NCBI GenBank assembly: GCA_017560285.1
Contig: JAFYOG010000154.1
Coordinates: forward strand, 1-10,512
DNA length: 10,512 nt
Direction of reading: 5' to 3'
Source of the DNA: Clostridia bacterium
GTDB taxonomy: Bacteria; Bacillota; Clostridia; Oscillospirales; CAG-382
Under the pieces are notes generated by a model that was given only the letters and a program-made list of their open reading frames with translations, ran no database searches and had not been told where the DNA came from. Made by a program: the position numbers and the translations under genes. Below, piece by piece: positions 5,857-10,512 of this stretch. How positions within the stretch are numbered: position 1 is the stretch's first letter; each line of letters begins with the position of its first letter.

Positions 5857-7104
5857 ATGAGAAAATTTTTATTATTCACCCTTTGTCTTGCCTTTTTGCT
5901 GTTTGCGGGCTGCGGCGGCAAGCAGGAACAGCTAAATCAAATTCCGCCCGGACTTTCGCAGGTGCAAAACCAAATGACACTTAAAAAGCATTCCACCATC
6001 GGCGAAAACACCACCTTTTCCCAAGCCGATTTTAACAGCTTTCTTGGTGAGGAAGCAGGGGACGTTACCATAGAAGCCCTGCCCCAAAAGGGCACCTTGG
6101 TTTGTAACGGCGCGGCGGTGCTTAAGGGGCAAACCATACCCGCCGAAAGCTTAAATTACCTTCGGTTTGTGCCCGCCGCAGGCTGCGAAAAGGATATTTT
6201 TTATTTTTCCTGCAAAAATTCTGCCTACGGCGGCAACCAAATGGCTTGCCAAATGGTATTTACAAGTGAAACCGACCTGCCCCCTGTTGCGGTAAACAGC
6301 AGCTTAGAGGCGGTAAGCGGAATTTCCTGCCACGGCAAGCTTAATATTACCGAGCCCAATGGCGACAGCTTTACCGTAAACGTGGTTACCTACCCCACCG
6401 ACGGCTATATAACCGTTAACAAGGGCGGCAACGTGGTTTACACCCCCAAAAAGGGCTTTGACGGCAAGGATAAAATGGTTTATACCGTTACCGATGCCTA
6501 CGGCAACGTTTCGGACAGTGCAACCCTTAGCATAAACGTTTTAAAGAACCAAGGCGACCTTGTTTTTAAAGATATGGAATCCAACCCCAACCATATTTAC
6601 GCCCACAAAATGTGCCGCGATAACGTTATGGTGTACCGTATGGAAAATGGCGAATATTACTTCGACCCACAATCCAACGTAAGCAAAATAGAATTTTTGG
6701 TAATGGCTATGTGCGTAACCGGCTTGGATGCAAGCGTAACCGCCGTTGCCGACAGCGTAATAACCGACGATACACAGCTTTCCTCGGGGTTAAAGGGCTA
6801 TATCTCTTACGCCGCCAAGGAAAAGCTTATAAATATTCAAAACGGCAAATTTTCCCCTACCGATAGCATAACTCTTTCCGATGCGTCCTTTACCGTGGCA
6901 AAGGCGCTTAACCTGCCCCTAACCGCCGCCGCCAACGGAACCCGCCTTCAGCCCGCCGTTGCCGCTATGCTTTCGGCAAATTTGCTAACCGCCGAGGAAG
7001 CTGCGGCAGACCCAACCGCAACCCTTAGCAAAGAATACACCGCAAAATTGCTTTGCCGCATAGAGGATTATATAAAGGAAAATAATATCCAAAAAGCGGG
7101 CTGA
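5857..7104 (+). CDS. Surface lipoprotein with Ig/cadherin-like and SLH-like domains
   Basis: A 415-residue predicted lipoprotein. Residues 1-18 are a signal peptide ending in the lipobox FAG-Cys19. Residues about 45-140 may be a divergent beta-sandwich. Residues about 142-230 look like an Ig/cadherin-like tandem-type domain (VVYTPKKGFDGKDKMVYTVTD). From about 236 there are SLH-like repeats: the first (FKDM at 237-240, then YYFDPQSNVSKIEFLVMAM) is clear, the second (about 310-355, KFSPTDSITLSDASFTVAKAL) fair, and the third (about 365-405) weak. SLH domains normally hold proteins to wall polymers, so a lipid anchor plus SLH would link membrane and wall. The start ATG follows GAAGGAAGGA; the GTG at 5827 lacks a binding site. 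No good promoter was found; the best is TTGTAA/TATAAA with a long 20-base spacer. The function beyond anchoring is unknown. Confidence 0.88.
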   Translation: MRKFLLFTLCLAFLLFAGCGGKQEQLNQIPPGLSQVQNQMTLKKHSTIGENTTFSQADFNSFLGEEAGDVTIEALPQKGTLVCNGAAVLKGQTIPAESLNYLRFVPAAGCEKDIFYFSCKNSAYGGNQMACQMVFTSETDLPPVAVNSSLEAVSGISCHGKLNITEPNGDSFTVNVVTYPTDGYITVNKGGNVVYTPKKGFDGKDKMVYTVTDAYGNVSDSATLSINVLKNQGDLVFKDMESNPNHIYAHKMCRDNVMVYRMENGEYYFDPQSNVSKIEFLVMAMCVTGLDASVTAVADSVITDDTQLSSGLKGYISYAAKEKLINIQNGKFSPTDSITLSDASFTVAKALNLPLTAAANGTRLQPAVAAMLSANLLTAEEAAADPTATLSKEYTAKLLCRIEDYIKENNIQKAG

Positions 7105-7105
7105 A

Positions 7106-7125
7106 ATGTTAAGTAATATTAACAT
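7106..7125. promoter_or_regulatory. Perfect AT-rich inverted repeat upstream of the LCP gene promoter
   Basis: Two perfect 7-bp arms, ATGTTAA and TTAACAT, are separated by GTAATA. It starts 2 bp past the lipoprotein stop codon and ends 8 bp before the -35 box of the next gene. No T-run follows, so it is a poor terminator. It could be an operator or only a weak 3'-end hairpin. Confidence 0.4.
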
Positions 7126-7133
7126 AAATGTGA

Positions 7134-7162
7134 TTGACAAAGCGTTTTTAGGGTGGTAAAAT
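7134..7162 (+). promoter_or_regulatory. Consensus sigma-A promoter of the LCP-family gene
   Basis: A perfect -35 box TTGACA (7134-7139), a 17-base spacer and the -10 box TAAAAT (7157-7162). Transcription would start near 7169, about 40 nt before the start codon. This makes the LCP gene its own unit despite lying only 105 bp downstream of the lipoprotein gene on the same strand. Confidence 0.88.
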
Positions 7163-7209
7163 GTCAAATATAATAGGATGTAAAATATCACTGTTAAGCA
7201 GGAGCTAAA

Positions 7210-8436
7210 ATGAGCACCAAAAACACCTCCGCCGAAACCGCGGAATTCAACGATACAAAAGCGTTGGAAAACAAATTAAAAAAGAAAAGAAATAAGAAAA
7301 AGAAAATCGCCTTAATAATCCTCTCGTCCCTTTTGGCGTTAATGCTGGTTATCGGTCTTACGGGTGTAATCTGGCTTAAAACCGATATGAAGAGCTTTGT
7401 TAAGTTCGCCTTTTGGCTGTTCCCCGACGATTTCGTTGTAAAGGTCGGTGTTTGGCTTATAGGCGATACCTATGCAGACCTGCCCCAATACGATGACGGC
7501 ACAAGCGAATGGTCCGACCCATTGGGGGATGATTACGAGAAAGAAGATGCCCCCACCGTAGAACCCCCCAAGCCCGAACAAGAACCCGAATTCGAGGAAA
7601 TCGAGGGCTGGTTCGACGGCACCAACGTTTCCGACGATTACGAGGATAAGGTTCACAACATATTGCTTATCGGCGCCGATACCTTAGATGGCTCCAGCGC
7701 CCGAAGCGATACCATGATGCTTTTATCTATTAATACCGAGAAAAAGCGTCTTGTTATAACCTCCTTTATGCGCGACAGCTACGTAGACCTTCCCGGCAAG
7801 GGCTATAACCGCCTTAACGCGGCGCATTCCCGCGGCGGCCCCCAATATCTTATCGAAACTATCCAGCATAACTTCGGCATTAAAATAGATAACTATGCGA
7901 AGGTAGATTTTACCTCCTTTAAAGAGGCTGTCGATTCTATTAACGGTATCGACGTAATTGTTAACGAGCACAACTATGAATATTTTTCGTTCCACAAATT
8001 CCCCGAAATTAATGGTCTTTCGCAGGCTCAGGCTTGCGACGGCAGCCACGTTATTCATATGGACGGCAAAACTGCCCTTGGCTACGTTCGCGCCCGTAAT
8101 AAAGATTACGACGGCGTTAGCGGCGGCGATTTCGGCAGAACCCAACGTCAGCGCGATTTTCTTACCCAGTTTGTAAACAACTGCAAAACCCTTGGGTTTA
8201 ACGAGCTTGACGCATTGTTAAAAACCCTTTTGCCCTATATCGTAACCGATATGCCCAGCGGCGAGATTAAAGGTCATATGTACGAAATTATGGATTACAT
8301 AAAGTACGACCTAAGCGATACCCGCGTTCCCTGCGCAGGCTCTTGGGAATATTACAAAACCGAGCGCGGCGCCGAGGTTCTGAACATAAATATACCTGCC
8401 AATGCTGCCTATGTAAAAGCCAAAATCTACGGTTAA
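7210..8436 (+). CDS. LytR-CpsA-Psr (LCP) family wall-polymer transferase
   Basis: A 408-residue membrane protein. LCP proteins transfer undecaprenyl-linked polymers (teichoic acid, capsule or secondary wall polymer) onto peptidoglycan outside the membrane. Residues 22-33 are strongly basic (KLKKKRNKKKKI), followed by one membrane helix at about 33-56. Residues about 88-140 form an acidic, proline-rich linker. The LCP domain spans about 149-322: NILLIGAD (150-157), ARSDTMMLLSIN (164-175), SFMRDSYVDLPGKGYNRLN (185-203) with Arg188 and Asp189, ALGYVRAR (289-296), and GDFGRTQRQRDFL (306-318). These carry the conserved Arg and Asp residues that bind the pyrophosphate and metal. AGGAG lies five bases before the start. 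It has its own promoter, and its neighbour is an SLH-type lipoprotein, which fits an envelope role. The polymer it handles cannot be told from sequence. Confidence 0.95.
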   Translation: MSTKNTSAETAEFNDTKALENKLKKKRNKKKKIALIILSSLLALMLVIGLTGVIWLKTDMKSFVKFAFWLFPDDFVVKVGVWLIGDTYADLPQYDDGTSEWSDPLGDDYEKEDAPTVEPPKPEQEPEFEEIEGWFDGTNVSDDYEDKVHNILLIGADTLDGSSARSDTMMLLSINTEKKRLVITSFMRDSYVDLPGKGYNRLNAAHSRGGPQYLIETIQHNFGIKIDNYAKVDFTSFKEAVDSINGIDVIVNEHNYEYFSFHKFPEINGLSQAQACDGSHVIHMDGKTALGYVRARNKDYDGVSGGDFGRTQRQRDFLTQFVNNCKTLGFNELDALLKTLLPYIVTDMPSGEIKGHMYEIMDYIKYDLSDTRVPCAGSWEYYKTERGAEVLNINIPANAAYVKAKIYG

Positions 8437-8443
8437 ACGGCGT

Positions 8444-8465
8444 ATAACGGCGCAGACCGCAATAA
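8444..8465 (+). repeat. 22-bp direct repeat, copy 1
   Basis: This begins ATAACGGCGCAGA and ends CGCAATAA. It matches 8562-8583 with a single mismatch (base 14: C here, G there). It lies 8 bp past the LCP stop codon and 12 bp before the first terminator. Confidence 0.85.
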
Positions 8466-8477
8466 GATTGCTATAAT

Positions 8478-8525
8478 AAAACAGCACCTCTCGCAGTAGA
8501 CTTCTACAGCATCGGGCGCTGTTTT
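8478..8525 (+). terminator. Rho-independent terminator after the LCP gene
   Basis: The outer arms AAAACAGC (8478-8485) and GCTGTTTT (8518-8525) enclose a second small stem (GTAG-ACTT-CTAC). The tail on the plus strand is TTTTCTTATTCT. The enclosed sequence makes it longer than a simple terminator. Confidence 0.75.
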
Positions 8526-8561
8526 CTTATTCTGCATCCGTTCTATCCCGTTTAAAAGCAC

Positions 8562-8583
8562 ATAACGGCGCAGAGCGCAATAA
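8562..8583 (+). repeat. 22-bp direct repeat, copy 2
   Basis: This is the second copy of the repeat at 8444-8465, offset by 118 bp. It again lies just upstream (12 bp) of a terminator hairpin. Within it GCGC-AGA-GCGC can form a very short hairpin. Confidence 0.85.
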
Positions 8584-8595
8584 ATACAATAAAAC

Positions 8596-8624
8596 AAAAG
8601 GACAGTTGCTTACTGTCCTTTTTT
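8596..8624. terminator. Bidirectional terminator between the LCP gene and ldhA
   Basis: A perfect 11-bp stem, AAAAGGACAGT (8596-8606) and ACTGTCCTTTT (8612-8622), has a 5-base loop and T6 on the plus strand. On the minus strand it is followed by GTTTTATTG, and it starts one base past the ldhA stop codon. It serves as the ldhA terminator and as a second stop for plus-strand read-through. Confidence 0.9.
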
Positions 8625-8625
8625 G

Positions 8626-9597
8626 CTACAACAAATTTTTGCAGTTACCGCTTTTAAAATAATCCAAAACGTTTTCGCAGGTGGTTTGGGCAATGCTCTT
8701 TAACGCCTCGTTGGTTAAAAACGCTTGGTGGGAGGTTACCAAAACGTTGGGCATAGATATTAACCGCGCCAAGGTGTCGTCGTCCATAATATCTGCCGAT
8801 TTATCCTCGTAAAAAAATTCCCCTTCTTCTTCGTAAACGTCCAAGGCGGCAAAGCTGACCTTTTTGGATTTTAGCCCCTTTACCAATGCTTTCGCATCTA
8901 TTAATCCCCCGCGGGAGGTGTTTATTATCCCAACCCCTTCCTTGGCTTTTTCTATGGCTTTTTGGTTTATAATATGCCGTGTTTCGGGGGTTAAGGGGCA
9001 GTGCAGGGATATAACGTCGCTTTTGGCAAAAAGCTTATCTAAATCGACGTAATTATAATCCCCGCTTTTAATTTTATCGAAAGCAAGAATTTGCATCCCA
9101 AACCCTTGGCAGATTTGGGCAAAAGCCTTGCCAATTCTGCCCGTGCCGATAATTCCCACGGTTTTGCCGTAAAGGTCAAAGCCCGTAAGCCCGTTAATAT
9201 TAAAATTATGGTCGCGGGTGCGTAAATACGCTCTGTGGGTCTTGCGGTTTAGGGTTAAAAGCATTGCCATTGCGTGCTCTGCCACCGCATAGGGCGAATA
9301 AGCGGGCACGTTAAAAACGGCAAGCTTTTTCTTTTTGGCATAATAAATATCAACGTTGTTATAGCCTGCACAGCGCAAAGCCACCGCCTTTACCCCAAGG
9401 GCACAAAGCTTATCTATAACCGCTTTATCAACCTTATCGTTAACAAAAACGCAAACCCCGTCGCACCCCTTGGCAAGGCTTGCGGTATCCTCGAAAATCT
9501 TGGTTTCGAAAAACCTAAAAACAATCCCTTTTTCTAACCCTTGTTGCATAAATTCAGGCTTATCGTAGGGCTTGGCATCAAAAAAAGCAAAGGTCAT
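8626..9597 (-). CDS. ldhA: D-lactate dehydrogenase (2-hydroxyacid dehydrogenase, LdhA type)
   Basis: A 323-residue NADH-dependent enzyme that reduces pyruvate to D-lactate, recycling NADH in fermentation. The nucleotide-binding motif GTGRIGKAF is at 151-159. The catalytic set is Arg229 in NTSRGG, Glu256 in DVYE, and His290 in TSHQAFLT. NVPAYSPYAVAEHAM (96-110) and the FFYEDKSADIMDDDTLARL segment are close to E. coli LdhA rather than to glycerate or phosphoglycerate dehydrogenases. The open frame extends to 9828 across the nagB terminator, but family alignment begins at MTFAFFDAKPYD, and the ATG at 9595-9597 has GGGGGAAAG just upstream. No convincing promoter was found in the gap to nagB. A 12-bp palindrome, TTTTTGCAAAAA, lies at 9639-9650. 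It may depend partly on read-through from nagB. Confidence 0.95.
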   Translation of the reverse strand: MTFAFFDAKPYDKPEFMQQGLEKGIVFRFFETKIFEDTASLAKGCDGVCVFVNDKVDKAVIDKLCALGVKAVALRCAGYNNVDIYYAKKKKLAVFNVPAYSPYAVAEHAMAMLLTLNRKTHRAYLRTRDHNFNINGLTGFDLYGKTVGIIGTGRIGKAFAQICQGFGMQILAFDKIKSGDYNYVDLDKLFAKSDVISLHCPLTPETRHIINQKAIEKAKEGVGIINTSRGGLIDAKALVKGLKSKKVSFAALDVYEEEGEFFYEDKSADIMDDDTLARLISMPNVLVTSHQAFLTNEALKSIAQTTCENVLDYFKSGNCKNLL

Positions 9598-9651
9598 TTT
9601 CTTTCCCCCAAAAAACAGTTTTGCTTTATTATGCCCGCTTTTTGCAAAAAT

Positions 9652-9683
9652 AAACAGGCTTGGCAAATCTGCCAAGCCTGTTT
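9652..9683. terminator. Terminator downstream of nagB
   Basis: A perfect 14-bp stem, AAACAGGCTTGGCA and its complement, closes on AATC. On the minus strand the tail is TTTATTTTTGC, so it ends nagB transcripts 8 bp past the stop codon. The plus-strand tail is also strong (TTTTTTT). Confidence 0.92.
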
Positions 9684-9691
9684 TTTTAAAA

Positions 9692-10414
9692 TTAACCGTT
9701 GTATGCGTCTTTATCTGCAATAATAATGGTGTTGGGGTGAAGCTTAAGAAGGGTTGCGGGGTTCTGGGTGGTGATTTTGTCGTCCAAAAGCTCTGCAACA
9801 GCAGCGTGCTTAGCCTTGCCGGTAGCAAGAAGAATAATGGTCTTTGCCTTCATAATAGAAGCCATACCCATGGTTACTGCTTGGGTAGGAACGTCTTCCT
9901 TCTTTTCGAAGAAGCGAGCGTTAGCGTTAATAGTGCTTTCGGTAAGAGAGGTAAGGTGGGTACCTGCAACCAACTTTTCGTCGGGTTCGTTAAATGCGAT
10001 GTGGCCGTTCTGACCGATACCCAAAACCTGAATATCAACACCGCCTGCAGCGTCGATAGCAGCATCGTATTCTGCGCCCATAGCAGCAGGATCTTCTGCC
10101 AAGCCGTCGGGAACGCGGGTGTTAGCCTTGTCGATGTCTATGTGGTCAAAGAAGTTAACGTTCATAAAGTAACGGTAGCTCTGATCGTGGGTAGGAGCAA
10201 GAGGGTAATATTCGTCAAGGTTAAAGCTCTTGCAATCCTTAAAGGAAATTTCGCCCTTCTGGTTCATATCGGCAAGAATTTTGTACATACCAACGGGGGT
10301 AGAACCGGTAGCAAGACCAAGTACAGAGTTAGGCTTCATATAAACCTGTGCGGCAAAAATCTTGGCAGCTTCCTTTGCTACTGCTTCTGCGTTTTCACAA
10401 ACGATAATTCTCAT
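9692..10414 (-). CDS. nagB: Glucosamine-6-phosphate deaminase NagB
   Basis: A 240-residue cytosolic enzyme that converts glucosamine 6-phosphate to fructose 6-phosphate and ammonia, the last step of amino-sugar breakdown. The phosphate-binding GLATGSTP is at 33-40, Asp67 in FNLDEYY is the catalytic base, and GIGQNGHIAFNEP (132-144) holds catalytic His138 and Glu143. Asn136 stands where E. coli has Asp141, which is common in short Gram-positive NagB proteins. Length fits that short group and lacks the extended E. coli C-terminus. The start ATG has GGAGG nine bases upstream. A perfect consensus promoter precedes it and a strong terminator follows. No nagA is next to it within the window, though one could lie beyond 10512. 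Confidence 0.97.
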   Translation of the reverse strand: MRIIVCENAEAVAKEAAKIFAAQVYMKPNSVLGLATGSTPVGMYKILADMNQKGEISFKDCKSFNLDEYYPLAPTHDQSYRYFMNVNFFDHIDIDKANTRVPDGLAEDPAAMGAEYDAAIDAAGGVDIQVLGIGQNGHIAFNEPDEKLVAGTHLTSLTESTINANARFFEKKEDVPTQAVTMGMASIMKAKTIILLATGKAKHAAVAELLDDKITTQNPATLLKLHPNTIIIADKDAYNG

Positions 10415-10452
10415 AATTTATATCCTCCAAATGATTTTTTCATTCTAAGCAG

Positions 10453-10481
10453 ATTATATCACCGCGGTATGTAAATGTCAA
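10453..10481 (-). promoter_or_regulatory. Perfect consensus sigma-A promoter of nagB
   Basis: TTGACA (10476-10481), a 17-base spacer and TATAAT (10453-10458) match the consensus exactly. Transcription would start near 10446, about 32 nt before the start codon. The spacer contains the palindrome ACCGCGGT (10461-10468). Confidence 0.92.
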
Positions 10482-10512
10482 TGGCTTTTTAATATTTCGG
10501 CTTTTGCACCTA

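Noticed and set aside
7106..7125. Redox regulator (Rex) operator reading of the ATGTTAA/TTAACAT repeat
   Set aside because: Rex sites have arms like TTGTTAA separated by four bases; here the spacer is six and the outer bases differ. It was kept only as an unassigned inverted repeat.
8626..9828. A longer 400-residue version of the lactate dehydrogenase
   Set aside because: The extra 77 residues run through the nagB terminator into nagB coding sequence and do not match the family. A good start lies at 9597.
9572..10474. A 300-codon open frame on the plus strand antisense to nagB and the start of ldhA
   Set aside because: Both genes on the minus strand are clear family members with promoters and ribosome binding sites. 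The antisense frame crosses the nagB terminator and resembles no family I know.

Overview
This is a chromosomal housekeeping region of a low-to-mid GC Gram-positive anaerobe, most likely a member of the Clostridia (Bacillota). The evidence is textbook sigma-A promoters with 17-base spacers, strong AGGAGG-type ribosome binding sites, many Rho-independent terminators, a T-box riboswitch, an LCP-family wall-polymer transferase, an SLH-type surface lipoprotein, and fermentation genes (D-lactate dehydrogenase, acyl-CoA synthetase). Nothing here looks like a prophage, transposon or CRISPR locus, and no rRNA or tRNA gene was seen.

Layout. 1-1158 (minus): the 5' part of a one-pass membrane protein gene, possibly an HlyD-like adaptor, lies downstream of miaA with a 7-bp tandem repeat between them. 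1186-1246: the miaA promoter overlaps a hairpin. 1259-3897 (minus): a 764-residue fusion of an XRE-type helix-turn-helix, a cupin and an acyl-CoA synthetase. It follows a leader of about 310 nt that I read as a complete T-box riboswitch with its own consensus promoter. 3949-4680 (plus): a metallo-beta-lactamase-fold hydrolase gene, diverging from the T-box transcript and ending in a strong hairpin shared with the convergent mnmA. 4679-5785 (minus): mnmA and its promoter. 5857-8436 (plus): an SLH/Ig-like lipoprotein, then an LCP-family protein with its own perfect promoter. 8437-8625: a non-coding stretch with two terminators, each preceded by a copy of a 22-bp direct repeat. 8626-10481 (minus): ldhA downstream of nagB, separated by a terminator, with nagB driven by a perfect consensus promoter.

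Most genes are their own transcription unit. Two groups share a theme: miaA and mnmA both modify the tRNA anticodon region, and the lipoprotein plus LCP protein both point to the cell envelope.

The most interesting unit is the T-box plus fusion enzyme. The specifier reads as ATC (isoleucine) and the antiterminator bulge is UGGUAUA, which fits a tRNA ending in ACCA. T-boxes usually control aminoacyl-tRNA synthetases and amino-acid biosynthesis or transport genes. An isoleucine T-box ahead of an acyl-CoA synthetase suggests that the enzyme feeds isoleucine synthesis, for example by activating 2-methylbutyrate (or propionate) for reductive carboxylation. That function is inference.
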